NCBI RefSeq assembly: GCF_014202765.1
Contig: NZ_JACHHN010000004.1
Span: forward strand, 457,097 to 521,096
Direction of reading: 5' to 3'
Length of the DNA stretch: 64,000 nt
DNA from: Silvimonas terrae
GTDB lineage: Bacteria > Pseudomonadota > Gammaproteobacteria > Burkholderiales > Chitinibacteraceae
In this document: piece by piece, positions 27,932 to 37,551 of the stretch
Layout of the letters: every line of letters starts with the position of its first letter
Numbering within the stretch: the first letter of the stretch is position 1
Translations under genes and position numbers: made by a program
Notes under the pieces: generated by a model
The model's input: only the letters and a program-made list of their open reading frames with translations
Told to the model about the DNA's origin: nothing
Databases searched by the model: none

Positions 27932-28024
27932 ATTTCGGCAAGATCATATGCGCTCAATGCGTATTCCGGATAAGTCTGGCACGCCCTACCATGGTGGTCA
28001 ATTCACGTTGACGGAGCCAACACC

Positions 28025-28813
28025 ATGAAAGTATTGATTGTTTTTGCCCACCCGGAACCCGCATCGCTCAGCGCTGCGTTGCGGGACGAAGCCGTTGCGG
28101 CGCTCAAGGCAGATGGGCACGCGGTCCAGATCTCCGATCTGTATGCCATGAACTGGAAAACCACCGTGGACAAGGCCGACTTCCCCGCCATGGCCCCGGA
28201 TACCCGGCTGAAAGTGGCGGCCCAGTCCAGCGCTGCGTTCGCGGCGAACGCCCTCACCGATGACGTCAAAGCCGAGCAGGAAAAACTGCGCTGGGCCGAT
28301 ATGCTGATCCTGCAGTTTCCGCTGTGGTGGTACACCATGCCGGCCATTCTGAAAGGCTGGATCGACCGCGTTTATGCCTACGGTTTTGCCTATGGCGTGG
28401 GTGAGCATAACGATCGCTACTGGGGAGAGCGCTTTGGGGAAGGCACCATGGCCGGCAAGCGCGCCATGCTGATCGTCACCGCTGGCGGCTGGGCCGAGCA
28501 CTACAGTCAACGCGGCGTCAACGGCCCCATTGATGATCTGTTATTCCCGATCAACCACGGCGTCCTGTACTACCCCGGTTACACCGTGCTGCCGCCCTTT
28601 GTGAGCTACCGGGTCGACCGGCTGGATGAAACCGGCTTTACCCGTACCGCCGCCGCACTGCGGGAACGCATGCAAACCCTGGCTACCACCGAACCCATTG
28701 CCTACCGGCGTCAAAACGGGGGGGACTATGTCATCCCGACGCTGGAACTGAAACCAGACCTGGAAGCGGCGGGCACCAGCGGCTTTGCCTTACATCTCAA
28801 CCCGACTGTCTGA
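28025..28813 (+). CDS. NAD(P)H quinone oxidoreductase-like flavoprotein
   Basis: 262 residues with a flavodoxin-like fold of the NQO1/MdaB family: KVLIVFAHPEPASLSAALRD, ADMLILQFPLWWYTMPAILK (FMN/FAD loop), GWIDRVYAYGFAYG and GKRAMLIVTAGGWAEHY. Predicted to reduce quinones by two electrons, protecting against redox cycling. A GGAG site lies 13 bases before ATG. The divergent LysR gene is its probable regulator. A strong terminator follows. Confidence 0.88.
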   Translation: MKVLIVFAHPEPASLSAALRDEAVAALKADGHAVQISDLYAMNWKTTVDKADFPAMAPDTRLKVAAQSSAAFAANALTDDVKAEQEKLRWADMLILQFPLWWYTMPAILKGWIDRVYAYGFAYGVGEHNDRYWGERFGEGTMAGKRAMLIVTAGGWAEHYSQRGVNGPIDDLLFPINHGVLYYPGYTVLPPFVSYRVDRLDETGFTRTAAALRERMQTLATTEPIAYRRQNGGDYVIPTLELKPDLEAAGTSGFALHLNPTV

Positions 28814-28828
28814 TCGCCCGGTCAACAA

Positions 28829-28860
28829 AAAAGGCGTGCCGGTTTGACCGCACGCCTTTT
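28829..28860. terminator. bidirectional intrinsic terminator
   Basis: AAAAGGCGTGC pairs perfectly with GCACGCCTTTT around a 10-base loop, between the convergent quinone-reductase and rhodanese genes. Confidence 0.9.
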
Positions 28861-28883
28861 CCAGTACCGCCTGTCTCAGCACA

Positions 28884-29336
28884 TCAGCCTTGCGCCCACG
28901 GCAACTTGTGGCCTTTCCAGCCGTTTTTCTGGCCGCGATGCTGGTGCTCGTCCTTCTCGCCCTCAAAGCCTTCCAGGATGTTGTACGCCTCAGAGTAACC
29001 ATGCTTGGCGGCCAATGCCGCAGCATCGTGCGAGCGTGCACCGGTTCGGCACAGAAACAGCACCACGTTTTGCGGATCAACCTGCGCCTTCAGTTGGGTG
29101 AGGAATTCCGGATTGAGTGCCATGTCCGGATAGCGCTTCCACTCAATCAGCAAGGCATTGGGCACCGTGCCGACAAACTGCCACTCGGCATGCGTACGTA
29201 CATCCACAATTCTGGTTCCTGGCACCGCTTGCACCAGCGCCCAGGCCTCATCGGGGGTGACCGCCCCGGAATACGCCAGCGCAGACTCACTGGCGCGTTG
29301 ACGGGCTTTTTCGAGGATGTTGCTCACGGTACTCAT
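28884..29336 (-). CDS. rhodanese-domain sulfurtransferase
   Basis: The start at 29336 (MSTVSNILEKARQRASESAL) has AAAGGAATG upstream. A single rhodanese domain follows: VTPDEAWALVQAVPGTRIVD, VRTHAEWQFVGTVPNALLIE, and an active-site Cys in VLFLCRTGARSHDAA. The loop has six residues, as in sulfurtransferases. The C-terminus is rich in His, Lys and Trp (EHQHRGQKNGWKGHKLPW). 150 residues. It probably transfers sulfane sulfur; the acceptor is unknown. Its start faces the glnA control region. Confidence 0.9.
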   Translation of the reverse strand: MSTVSNILEKARQRASESALAYSGAVTPDEAWALVQAVPGTRIVDVRTHAEWQFVGTVPNALLIEWKRYPDMALNPEFLTQLKAQVDPQNVVLFLCRTGARSHDAAALAAKHGYSEAYNILEGFEGEKDEHQHRGQKNGWKGHKLPWAQG

Positions 29337-29447
29337 GACGGCATTCCTTTCTCTTTTTCGATCTACAAAATTCAGCGCCCCGGGCCGCAGCAGGCCCCAC
29401 ATACCAATTCTAGCCCTGTTCTTTGCGTCATGAACAATTCATAAAGC

Positions 29448-29516
29448 GGTGCATGCACGCACAACTTTGCCCCAAAATGATGCACAAAACTGGTGCATTT
29501 ACGTGGTGCATGCACC
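29448..29516 (+). promoter_or_regulatory. NtrC operator cluster upstream of glnA
   Basis: TGCACAAAACTGGTGCA (29481-29497) matches the NtrC consensus TGCAC-N6-GGTGCA, with one departure. TGCATTTACGTGGTGCA (29494-29510) overlaps it. GGTGCATGCACC (29505-29516) and GGTGCATGCAC (29448-29458) add further half sites. They lie 80-145 bases before the sigma-54 promoter, as enhancers should. Confidence 0.8.
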
Positions 29517-29592
29517 ATATCGGGTTGTATAGGTAAAACCCGCAATACGACGGATTGTTGTGGCACAATGACTCCCGGCAGGGAAAGTAGCC

Positions 29593-29607
29593 TGGCACAG
29601 TTTCTGC
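29593..29607 (+). promoter_or_regulatory. sigma-54 promoter of glnA
   Basis: TGGCACAGTTTCTGC has the invariant GG-N10-GC of -24/-12 promoters and the TGGCAC consensus block. With the NtrC sites upstream it predicts nitrogen-limited glnA transcription starting near 29619. Confidence 0.8.
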
Positions 29608-29708
29608 TTCATATCGTTCCGACCCGAGCCGGCAGTAGTGCTGCACCTGATACTGCGGCGACGAGACAACACTCATTCAAACTATCTCTTGCACCAAGGA
29701 GAGCTCAG

Positions 29709-31118
29709 ATGGCGGTAGCCGACGTACTCAAGTTGATCAAGGAAAACGACATCAAGTTCGTTGACCTGCGTTTCACCGACACTATTGGTAAAGAACAGCA
29801 CGTGACCGTGCCGTCCCACGTCGTTGATGAAGAATGGTTCGAACACGGCCACGCTTTCGACGGTTCCTCCATCACTGGCTGGAAGGGTATCCAGGCTTCC
29901 GACATGCTGCTGATGCCGGATGCTTCTACCGCCAATATCGACCCGTTCTTCGACGAACCGACCGTGTTCATGACATGTGACGTGATCGAGCCGGCAACCG
30001 GCAAGGGCTATGACCGCGACCCGCGTTCGCTGGCCAAGCGCGCTGAAGCCTATCTGAAGGCGTCCGGGATTGGTGACACGGCTTACTTCGGTCCGGAACC
30101 TGAATTCTTCATTTTCGACAACGTCCGCTGGAATGCCGACCTGTCCGGTTCCTTCGTCAAGATCGGCTCCGAAGAAGGTGCGTGGGCCACTGGTCAAGAG
30201 TTCGAAGGCGGCAACCTGGGGCACCGTCCGCGTCTGAAGGGCGGCTATTTCCCGGTCCCGCCGGTTGACAGCCATCAAGACATCCGCGCTTCCATGGTGC
30301 TGGTGCTGGAAGAACTGGGCGTGCCGGTTGAAGTGTTCCACCACGAAGTGGCGAACGCTGGCCAGAACGAAATCGGTACCAAGTTCAGCACCCTGACCCA
30401 ACGCGCAGACTGGACCCAGATCCTGAAGTACGTGGTTCACAACGTGGCGAACCAGTACGGCAAGACCGCGACTTTCATGCCCAAGCCGATCGTTGGCGAC
30501 AACGGTTCCGGCATGCACGTTCACCAGTCCATCTGGAAAGACGGCAAGAACCTGTTTGCAGGCAATGGCTACGCTGGCCTGTCTGAAACCGCCCTGTTCT
30601 ACATCGGCGGTATCATCAAGCACGCTCGCGCACTGAATGCCATTACCAACCCGGGTACCAACTCGTACAAGCGTCTGGTTCCGCACTTTGAAGCACCGGT
30701 GAAGCTGGCTTACTCCGCCAAGAACCGTTCTGCTTCGATCCGCATTCCGCACGTTGCGTCCGACAAGGCTCGCCGTATCGAAACCCGCTTCCCGGATCCG
30801 CTGGCCAACCCGTACCTGTGCTTTGCGGCACTGATGATGGCCGGTCTGGATGGTATCCAGAACAAGATCCACCCGGGCGATCCTGCAGACAAGAACCTGT
30901 ACGATCTGCCGCCGGAAGAAGACAAGCTGATCCCGACCGTGTGTGCATCCCTGGACGAAGCCCTGGACGCACTGGACAAGGATCGCGAGTTCCTGACCCG
31001 TGGCGGCGTGTTCACTGATGAGTGGATCGACAGCTACATCGAACTCAAGCAGAACGATGTGAACAAGATCCGCATGTGGACTCACCCGGTCGAATTCGAC
31101 ATGTACTACAGCCTGTAA
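29709..31118 (+). CDS. glnA: glutamine synthetase type I
   Basis: Makes glutamine from glutamate, ammonia and ATP. The start at 29709 ([20 protein letters not shown]) has AAGGAGAG at ideal spacing; the longer upstream frame lies in the control region. 469 residues. Motifs: [30 protein letters not shown] (metal Glu), [51 protein letters not shown]. The Tyr of NLYDLPPEE is the adenylylation site, so GlnE-type control is expected. NtrC sites and a sigma-54 promoter lie upstream, and ntrBC is 10 kb away. Confidence 0.98.
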   Translation: MAVADVLKLIKENDIKFVDLRFTDTIGKEQHVTVPSHVVDEEWFEHGHAFDGSSITGWKGIQASDMLLMPDASTANIDPFFDEPTVFMTCDVIEPATGKGYDRDPRSLAKRAEAYLKASGIGDTAYFGPEPEFFIFDNVRWNADLSGSFVKIGSEEGAWATGQEFEGGNLGHRPRLKGGYFPVPPVDSHQDIRASMVLVLEELGVPVEVFHHEVANAGQNEIGTKFSTLTQRADWTQILKYVVHNVANQYGKTATFMPKPIVGDNGSGMHVHQSIWKDGKNLFAGNGYAGLSETALFYIGGIIKHARALNAITNPGTNSYKRLVPHFEAPVKLAYSAKNRSASIRIPHVASDKARRIETRFPDPLANPYLCFAALMMAGLDGIQNKIHPGDPADKNLYDLPPEEDKLIPTVCASLDEALDALDKDREFLTRGGVFTDEWIDSYIELKQNDVNKIRMWTHPVEFDMYYSL

Positions 31119-31155
31119 TTCTGATGCCTGTCTCAGACAGGCGCAGAACGACCCA

Positions 31156-31192
31156 AAAACCCGCACCAAGCCTGGCTTGTGCGGGTTTTTTT
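31156..31192 (+). terminator. terminator after glnA
   Basis: AAACCCGCAC pairs with GTGCGGGTTT, with AAGCC/GGCTT extending the stem, followed by a run of seven T. Confidence 0.9.
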
Positions 31193-31308
31193 CATGTTTG
31201 GTCCCGGTCTTCAATGCCCGCACTCTCCGGTTTGAGGGCAGACTCGATGAGCGTATAGATGCCAGCAAAAAACCAGCCTGTATCAACCGGCCGGTTTCTT
31301 CCTGGGGG

Positions 31309-32424
31309 TCAGTTATAAGACATGGTAAATGTAGCCAGCGCCTTGATTGTGCCGGGCGAAACAGCACCAGTGCGGATATAACGCGCAGTCAGGGGTACTT
31401 GCAGTTTGCCGTTGGGAGACGCACCAATCAGCCATTGATTGGCCGTACCAGGCGCAGCAGAATCAGGGCCAAACAAGATGGGGGTGCCTGCCTTCAGTAT
31501 CTGAATACCTACCCCACTGGCAGTTGAGTCTGAGGTGACGGCCAGCGTGTCCCCCCGATTTGCCTGATTCACGCTGTCCGTCAGGACCATTGAAATATTC
31601 GCACCCGTTGTACAGGTGAATTCCAGCATGAATGGCTGGCCACTGGCCACTGCACCCACGCCACTGGCCAGCGAGTTAACGCTTATTTTGGGTAGCGTGA
31701 CGGTGACGTTGGCACTGTTGGCAGCGCACGTCGCTTGCGTCAGCGAGCCGGTTGCTACACCCGAATAAAGATTCCCCTGCCCCCAACTGGAGGGTGAATC
31801 TGATGCGACAAAAGCAATCGAGACGGCCGGTGATGTCGTGAGTGTAGAAATCCCCCCCTGGATCGGTCCGGTGACGACCAATTCTGCTTTTACGCTGATC
31901 GGGGTGCCCATATACCCTCCCCCGAGCGGGCCTGAATACGCGCAGGTGAAGGTCGCTTTACCGCTAGTCATGACAACATCGCCACTGCTGCAGGAGTCAG
32001 CATTAAAGGTATATCGCACCCCCAGACCTGCGATGTTGGTCTTGTAGACGGTTGTCCCGTAGGCGAGTTCAGCCGTGGTCGCAAAGGTCACCGTATTTGT
32101 CCCACTGGTAATCATGTTACCGCTCTGGAGAAACCGGCATTGCATCGTATAGGTTTGGGTAGCCAGGGTACCTATTGAGGTTCCGGCCGTGATATTCGCT
32201 GGAATAGCAATAGACCCGCCGGGCAGTGTCCAGTTGTAACTCCCACTATTATTGCAAGTCATATTCGCGTGGGCAGGTACGGACGCCAGCCCTAGCCACA
32301 AGGTCAACATTGCAAGGACAAGGAGCCTGATGAGCGATACCGCACGGCCATCGCCGTGTTGACCGCCAGAGAGCAAAACACAGCCTGGCGCTGTACCTGA
32401 AATACGCTGTTTATGTTTACGCAT
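31309..32424 (-). CDS. fimbrial tip adhesin
   Basis: Last gene of the chaperone-usher operon. The start at 32424 (MRKHKQRISGTAPG) has GGAG upstream. A long signal sequence includes LIRLLVLAMLTLWLGLASVP and AHA. The mature protein has two parts. Residues 50-215 are a probable receptor-binding domain with four Cys (ANMTCNNSGSYNWTLPGG, YTMQCRFLQ, DSCSSGD, ATFTCAYSG). The rest is a FimA/FimH-type pilin domain with paired Cys (TQATCAANSANVTVTLPKIS, LEFTCTTGANISMVL) and the C-terminal strand ALATFTMSYN recognised by the chaperone. This two-domain layout is that of tip adhesins. The ligand is unknown. Confidence 0.85.
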   Translation of the reverse strand: MRKHKQRISGTAPGCVLLSGGQHGDGRAVSLIRLLVLAMLTLWLGLASVPAHANMTCNNSGSYNWTLPGGSIAIPANITAGTSIGTLATQTYTMQCRFLQSGNMITSGTNTVTFATTAELAYGTTVYKTNIAGLGVRYTFNADSCSSGDVVMTSGKATFTCAYSGPLGGGYMGTPISVKAELVVTGPIQGGISTLTTSPAVSIAFVASDSPSSWGQGNLYSGVATGSLTQATCAANSANVTVTLPKISVNSLASGVGAVASGQPFMLEFTCTTGANISMVLTDSVNQANRGDTLAVTSDSTASGVGIQILKAGTPILFGPDSAAPGTANQWLIGASPNGKLQVPLTARYIRTGAVSPGTIKALATFTMSYN

Positions 32425-32463
32425 CGTGAACTCCAATCGTCTTGCAAGTGCGGCGGCGCGGGC

Positions 32464-35103
32464 TCACCGGTCGGTCAAAAAAGAGCCGGCAGTGGCGACC
32501 ACAGTGGCCTCTGTTTGCGGCACACACCTGGCTTCCAGTGTGGCAAAACCACTCTTGGCCGTTTGGGGGGCTTTACCCAGTTGTTTCGGATCAAGCTGGT
32601 AGCTGATCCGGCATGCTTTGCCTTCGCTCAGTTGCAGCGTCAGCACACCTTTGTCGGCAATACCACGGGTAAAGACCGTGCCCCCCTGGCCCACAACCCC
32701 GACGTTAGCGCCGCTGTCATCCAGCACGCTGGCGCCAAACGGTGCGGGGCGGCCATCCGCCAGCACGGTATGGATAATGACGGTGCGACCACTCACGGTT
32801 TCAAACTCGATGCGCGACACCGCACCGGCACGTGGAACGACCTCACCACGGGTGCTCTTGAATTCCACATCACCAGTCAGGTTTTTGGGATCCAGCGTCA
32901 CGGCGTTTGAACGATACGGCACCAGATCGGGCACCAGTGCATAACCAAACTGGTCCACTTGTACCCCAGCCAGGCCATTGATCTGCGCACCTTCTGCGCC
33001 CGGTGCGTGAACCAGCGCGACCGCGTCAAGATTGCGTGGCGACAGGGTGACGCCACCGCGATGCACCACAAGGCCACCGGTCGCCCCGGCGGAAACCTGG
33101 GTATAGCCGCTGCTGTGGCTCACGCTGCCATTCAAGGTGGTAACCGCACTGGCGTACTGCGCGTTGACACCCACGCTGGTCGTGGTGGTGCTGTTGTAGT
33201 TGGCATTCACGCCGTAAGACAGTGCCGCGTTTTCCAGCGCGGTGCCGGAAAGGCTGGTTTGTGCGGTCGTGCCACTGTCTTTGCCATAACCCACGGAGCT
33301 ATACAGCGTTTGTGAATGCGTGCCGAAATTCAGCGGGAGCGACATCGACAGGTAGACCCGGTTGTCTTTCTTGCCAAAGCCATCATCGGTACGCTGCGCC
33401 GAGACACTGTAGGCAACGCCATGGTACGTATTGCTGTAACCCGCCTGGTAGTTGGCGTTACTACCGCTTTGTTGCCAATAATTTTGCACCGAGCCATTCA
33501 CATAAATCTGCCCCTTGCCAATGCTCTGGTTCAGATTCAGTTCAAACCGGTTACGCGGCCGCTGATAGCTATCCAGCGTGCCACTGCCGCGCTTTATGGT
33601 GTCATACGCGGTTATGGCATCATTCAAGCCGAAATAACCCTGCGTTGAATACCGGTACGCGGCCAGACCCATGGTCGTGCCGGTATCGGCCACGGTTTTG
33701 CTGTAGCTGGTACGCATACTCAGCCCGCGCTGGGTTGCGGTGCCAGGCAATTGAGTGCTGGCCCCTGTCACGTCAAAGCCCACCGCGCCCCATGAGGTAT
33801 TGAGCGCAGCGCCGCCCATTACGGTGACATAGCCCTGATTGGTGGCACCCGCAGCGCCATAACCGGTAAGCAGATTGGTCAAACCGCGTTGCATGCCAAA
33901 CTGCGCCAGATACGGGCTCTGGAGCAGGTTATCGTTGCGCACCTGGCCTGCGCTGACGGCATAGCGTGTCACACCGGGGCGCAACGATTGCGGTACGGCA
34001 GAGTTGGCCACCGAATAGCTTTGCTGGCTGCCGTCGGCTTCGGTCACGGTAACCACCAGGTCACCGCCGTAGCCCGTGGGGTTCAGATCGGTGATCTCAA
34101 ACGCGCCGGGCGCAACGGTGGTCTCGTAAATCACCTGGTTGTTCTGGCGTACCGTCACGCGGGCGTTGCTGTTGGCGGTGCCGCGAATGACCGGAGCATA
34201 CCCGCGCAGTGAATCGGGCAGCATGCGGTCATCAGAAGACAATTGCACACCGCGCACACCCACCGAATCAAAGTACTCGCCGCTGGTATGGCTATCGCCC
34301 AGTGTTAATTGCGAGCGCCAGCCGGTGATATCACGCTGGGCATACGTATCCAGATTGGTCCAGGTACGGGTGCTTGTATCGCCGCTGTGGTTCCACTGCA
34401 TGGAGCCGCGATTGCGCAAACGCCAATCACCCGCGTTCAGACCCGTCTCCAACCCAAGATAGGTTTGGCTGGATGAGCCATTCTCACCGGTGCTGTGATA
34501 GGTGTTGGCGTTGTAATTCAGAGTGAGCGCGGTTTCGCCACTATCCCAGCGCGACGGGTCAACCTGGCCACGGGCCGACTGGCGTAACGCCACCTGGGGA
34601 ATGCTCAGATCCAGACGATAAGTGGCACTGTCGTAGCTCGCGGTGGCGTTTTTAATGGCCTCCGCGACATCAATACAGGCATCCGCCTGGTCCGCCGGGC
34701 TCAGTGTGCTGACGTTTACGCCGTAATGGTCCAGCATGGCGCGGGTAAAACACGGTCTGGCCACATCGCCGCCGGCCACGTCCGTGAACGCGACATCGCC
34801 GCGCTCAACAAAAAGGTTGTTCACATACAGGTCAACCCGGTAAGTCCCTGCCGCCAGCGGGCTGGTTCTGGCAAACTTGCTCACGTCAATGGCCGTACCG
34901 GTGCCCCGGAGAAACGCCGGGTTAAACATCAACGGTGCCGAACTCGCAGTCACATTGTCAGAAGTTGCTGCAAACGCATGCGGCGCGCTTAGCAAGGCGG
35001 TAGCGATCATGATGCTCAGGGTGCTGCGTTTCCATTGCGGAGCCAGGGGATGTACCCGGCAATGTGTCTGGTAAGAGCTGCTCATATCGAAACCAATTTT
35101 CAT
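32464..35103 (-). CDS. fimbrial outer-membrane usher
   Basis: The assembly pore of the fimbria. 879 residues from ATG at 35103 (MKIGFDMSSSYQTHCRVHPL; an inner ATG at 35085 is possible). After the signal region comes the chaperone-binding N-terminal domain (LMFNPAFLRGTGTAIDVSKF, YRVDLYVNNLFVERGDVAF), then the PapC/FimD beta barrel (LNAGDWRLRNRGSMQWNHSG, GVQLSSDDRMLPDSLRGYAP, APGAFEITDLNPTGYGGDLV). C-terminal plug and domains follow (SRIEFETVSGRTVIIHTVLA, ASVLDDSGANVGVVGQGGTV). Length fits the family. It lies between chaperone and adhesin, spaced about 40-50 bases from each. Confidence 0.95.
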   Translation of the reverse strand: MKIGFDMSSSYQTHCRVHPLAPQWKRSTLSIMIATALLSAPHAFAATSDNVTASSAPLMFNPAFLRGTGTAIDVSKFARTSPLAAGTYRVDLYVNNLFVERGDVAFTDVAGGDVARPCFTRAMLDHYGVNVSTLSPADQADACIDVAEAIKNATASYDSATYRLDLSIPQVALRQSARGQVDPSRWDSGETALTLNYNANTYHSTGENGSSSQTYLGLETGLNAGDWRLRNRGSMQWNHSGDTSTRTWTNLDTYAQRDITGWRSQLTLGDSHTSGEYFDSVGVRGVQLSSDDRMLPDSLRGYAPVIRGTANSNARVTVRQNNQVIYETTVAPGAFEITDLNPTGYGGDLVVTVTEADGSQQSYSVANSAVPQSLRPGVTRYAVSAGQVRNDNLLQSPYLAQFGMQRGLTNLLTGYGAAGATNQGYVTVMGGAALNTSWGAVGFDVTGASTQLPGTATQRGLSMRTSYSKTVADTGTTMGLAAYRYSTQGYFGLNDAITAYDTIKRGSGTLDSYQRPRNRFELNLNQSIGKGQIYVNGSVQNYWQQSGSNANYQAGYSNTYHGVAYSVSAQRTDDGFGKKDNRVYLSMSLPLNFGTHSQTLYSSVGYGKDSGTTAQTSLSGTALENAALSYGVNANYNSTTTTSVGVNAQYASAVTTLNGSVSHSSGYTQVSAGATGGLVVHRGGVTLSPRNLDAVALVHAPGAEGAQINGLAGVQVDQFGYALVPDLVPYRSNAVTLDPKNLTGDVEFKSTRGEVVPRAGAVSRIEFETVSGRTVIIHTVLADGRPAPFGASVLDDSGANVGVVGQGGTVFTRGIADKGVLTLQLSEGKACRISYQLDPKQLGKAPQTAKSGFATLEARCVPQTEATVVATAGSFLTDR

Positions 35104-35154
35104 CAAGTGTGAGGCCCCGTCACCACGCGAAAGAAGCCAGGTACCGGTTTACGT

Positions 35155-35892
35155 TTAACGGGTCAACGTTGCGGTGTGGTCGTCCATGGCGCCGTAGTCA
35201 TTCACGCTCTGGAACACCACGCTGGCGTCCGCTGCAGGGTGCGTATTCGCCGGCAAGGCAAAGTCATACGAACCCTTGGGCGGAATCATCTGGGGTTGCA
35301 GGTCAATGGCTTTGCTGCCAGAGAGACTCAGCTTGTTCAGCGAGATGTAATAACCGGTGGGGTTGGTTGCGCGTAGCACAGCGGCGCCGTTCTGATCAGT
35401 CACCAAAGACCAGCGCACCTGATCGACGACCCTGGAGGTATCCCCCGCCAGTTGAGCCGGGCGAAAAAACATCTTGATGCGGGTCCGGAAGGCAAATTGC
35501 AGTTGGTTGCCATCAGCGCCGTCTTCCGACGGTGGAATATCCAGGACGTTGAGGTAGAACACCGATTCACGATCCTGCGGCAGGGCTTCACCGGTATACA
35601 CAATGCGCAATGCCTGGCCTTTACCCCCATTGACGCGGGAAACAGGGGGGGTGAGCGTAAAGGGCACGCGGATGTTTTCCGGCAATGCGTTTGCGTCGCC
35701 ATCATCAATCCACGTTTGCACCAGCGAAGGCTTTTTCCCCTCATTGGTCATTTGCACGGTGACTTCACGGTTTTGCGCCGGATAAATCACCCGGGTGCCC
35801 GCCAACGAAATATTGGCATTGGCGGAAAAAGAGATAAAAGCAGTGGCCAATACGGCCCCGATCGCTGCAATGCGACGAATATCCAGTTTCAT
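35155..35892 (-). CDS. periplasmic fimbrial chaperone
   Basis: PapD/FimC-type donor-strand chaperone. The start at 35892 (MKLDIRRIAAIGAVLATAFI) has GGAG upstream; a signal peptide ends near ANANISL. The N-terminal Ig domain has GTRVIYPAQNREVTVQMTNE and the G1 strand alternating hydrophobic residues (PFTLTPPVSRVNGGKGQALR). The conserved RIVYTGEALPQDRESVFYLN motif and IPPS follow. Residues YYISLNKLSLSG and PPKGSYDFALP are in the second domain. It carries pilins from the Sec pore to the usher. The pilin terminator at 35956-35985 lies upstream, so expression probably depends on read-through. Confidence 0.95.
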   Translation of the reverse strand: MKLDIRRIAAIGAVLATAFISFSANANISLAGTRVIYPAQNREVTVQMTNEGKKPSLVQTWIDDGDANALPENIRVPFTLTPPVSRVNGGKGQALRIVYTGEALPQDRESVFYLNVLDIPPSEDGADGNQLQFAFRTRIKMFFRPAQLAGDTSRVVDQVRWSLVTDQNGAAVLRATNPTGYYISLNKLSLSGSKAIDLQPQMIPPKGSYDFALPANTHPAADASVVFQSVNDYGAMDDHTATLTR

Positions 35893-35955
35893 GGGGAACT
35901 CCAGTAAAACGAAAGACGCATGCAGTAACAGCAACCGGATACGCCAGAAAAAATA

Positions 35956-35985
35956 AAACGCCCGCGGGTCGATTCGCGGGCGTTT
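35956..35985 (-). terminator. intra-operon terminator after the pilin gene
   Basis: AAACGCCCGCG pairs with CGCGGGCGTTT around an 8-base loop; on the minus strand it is followed by TATTTTTT. It should stop most transcripts after the major pilin and leave low read-through to the chaperone, usher and adhesin genes. Confidence 0.85.
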
Positions 35986-36010
35986 CAGCGCGGCGCGAGT
36001 AAAGCGAGGC

Positions 36011-36550
36011 TTAGTTGTAAATCATGGTGTAGGTCACGGAACCCGATACCGGACCGGCCTTCAGGGCGTCGGTATTGCGGTGATAACGTGCACCGTAAGT
36101 GATCTCGCCAGTCTTGGAAGCCGAGTCAATAGCGCCGCCCTGGATGGTGCTGGCAGTGCCTACCTTGATGGCAGACTGGTCTGCGTTCACCAGTTCAAAG
36201 TCAACGCCAGCGCCGGTGCCGGCAGCAATGACGCGACCTGCTGCATTGGTCGTGGCACTGGATTCAAAACCAGCCTTGGCGCTTGCGCTGGTACAACCGT
36301 CGCCGCTCAGGGACAACTTGAACCAGGTCAGGCCGGCCACATCATCGGCGTTCGGCAAAGCGGCAGTAGAAACCTTGGGCAAGGTCACTGTGCCGTTTTG
36401 ACCACCGTCGCCACCGACGACCACGGCACATGTCGCTGCGGTCAATTCACCATTGATGGTGATGGTGCCGTCAGACGCCATGGCAGCCGGCGCAGCAACT
36501 GCGCCCACAACAGCGGCCATAACAATGGAAAGAAGATGATGCTTTTTCAT
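36011..36550 (-). CDS. major fimbrial subunit, FimA type
   Basis: The start at 36550 (MKKHHLLSIVMAAVVGAVAA) has AAAGG upstream; a signal peptide ends near AMASDG. The mature pilin of about 155 residues has the donor strand GTITINGELTAATCAVVV, a second Cys (SLSGDGCTSASAKAGF) for the disulfide, and the C-terminal chaperone-recognition strand SGSVTYTMIYN. It is first in the operon. The 320 bases upstream contain TCGAACTAATTCGA, a 14-base palindrome at 36668-36681, but no promoter I can assign. Confidence 0.92.
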   Translation of the reverse strand: MKKHHLLSIVMAAVVGAVAAPAAMASDGTITINGELTAATCAVVVGGDGGQNGTVTLPKVSTAALPNADDVAGLTWFKLSLSGDGCTSASAKAGFESSATTNAAGRVIAAGTGAGVDFELVNADQSAIKVGTASTIQGGAIDSASKTGEITYGARYHRNTDALKAGPVSGSVTYTMIYN

Positions 36551-36871
36551 GGTGAACATACCTTTCAGTTTGAAAATACAAAAATGTGACTCCCCTTTCA
36601 CCATGCATGATTCGCCTGAGATTCAGTGGGATGGCTGAATGATGTCACCCGGTAAATTCGGGAAATATCGAACTAATTCGAAAGAGCGGCGCAGGGGTTC
36701 ACTTTTTTCTGGTCAACGATTTGCGCCATAGGTCATTTTGAGAAACTGAAGGGCGGCACAAAGCCACGCGGGAGTGCTCGCGGCAAATCTGGACGCGCGC
36801 GGGGCCTGCCGCACTTTTCCTTGATTCATTTGTCATTCACTCAGCGTCGGTCCACCCAGGGAGTCGTTGCC

Positions 36872-37462
36872 ATGAACACCGCTTTGCAAAATCTGAAGGC
36901 CGAGCTGGAACAATTTGGCGAAGCCAATGACAGCCAGGAAACCGGGCACGGCCGGCGCATGCTCAATATCACGCGGGATACCGGGGAGTTTCTGGCGGTG
37001 ATGGTGCTCGCCACCGCCGCGCGGCGCATTCTGGAAATTGGCACCTCCAACGGGTATTCCACGCTGTGGCTGGCGCAAGCCGCGCAAACCACCGGCGGGC
37101 TTGTAACAACGCTGGAATACGCTGAAGACAAAGTCGCCATGGCCAGCGCCAATTTTGCCCGCGCCGGATTGGCGGCCCATATCAATCAGGTGCATGACGA
37201 CGCCGGGCGTTATCTGGCAGAAGCGCATCCGGCCTCGTGCGATCTGGTGTTTCTGGATTCGGACCGGCAGCAATATGCGGCCTGGTGGCCTGTGCTGGCG
37301 CGGGTTTTGCGACCCGGTGGCGTGCTGATTGTGGACAACTTCATATCGCACAAAGCAGAAATGGCGGACTTTTATGCCCTCATAAAAATAGACACTGCTT
37401 TCGAGACAAGTATTGTCCCCGTAGGCAAAGGTGAGCTCATTGCCGTCAAACACCCCGATTAA
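36872..37462 (+). CDS. SAM-dependent O-methyltransferase
   Basis: 196 residues from ATG at 36872 with GGGAG upstream. Class I fold of the small O-methyltransferase family 3 (catechol/caffeoyl-CoA type): ARRILEIGTSNGYSTLWLAQ is the SAM motif I, TLEYAEDKVAMASANF the acidic loop, CDLVFLDSDRQQYAAWWPVL and RVLRPGGVLIVDNFISHKAE motifs follow. The metal-binding Asp and Asn are present (LDSDR, DNF). The substrate is unknown. It stands alone between the fimbrial operon and the MASE1-GGDEF gene. Confidence 0.85.
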   Translation: MNTALQNLKAELEQFGEANDSQETGHGRRMLNITRDTGEFLAVMVLATAARRILEIGTSNGYSTLWLAQAAQTTGGLVTTLEYAEDKVAMASANFARAGLAAHINQVHDDAGRYLAEAHPASCDLVFLDSDRQQYAAWWPVLARVLRPGGVLIVDNFISHKAEMADFYALIKIDTAFETSIVPVGKGELIAVKHPD

Positions 37463-37551
37463 AACCGAATATCCATGCGCTCTTTCCTTACCAACAAAGA
37501 AAGCGTAACCTCGTGGGGCTATGCACCAACCCACCCATACACCGGTTCTGC

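Noticed and set aside
29682..31367. 561-codon frame opposite glnA
   Set aside because: A shadow of the strongly biased glnA codons; no family match and the glnA frame is certain.
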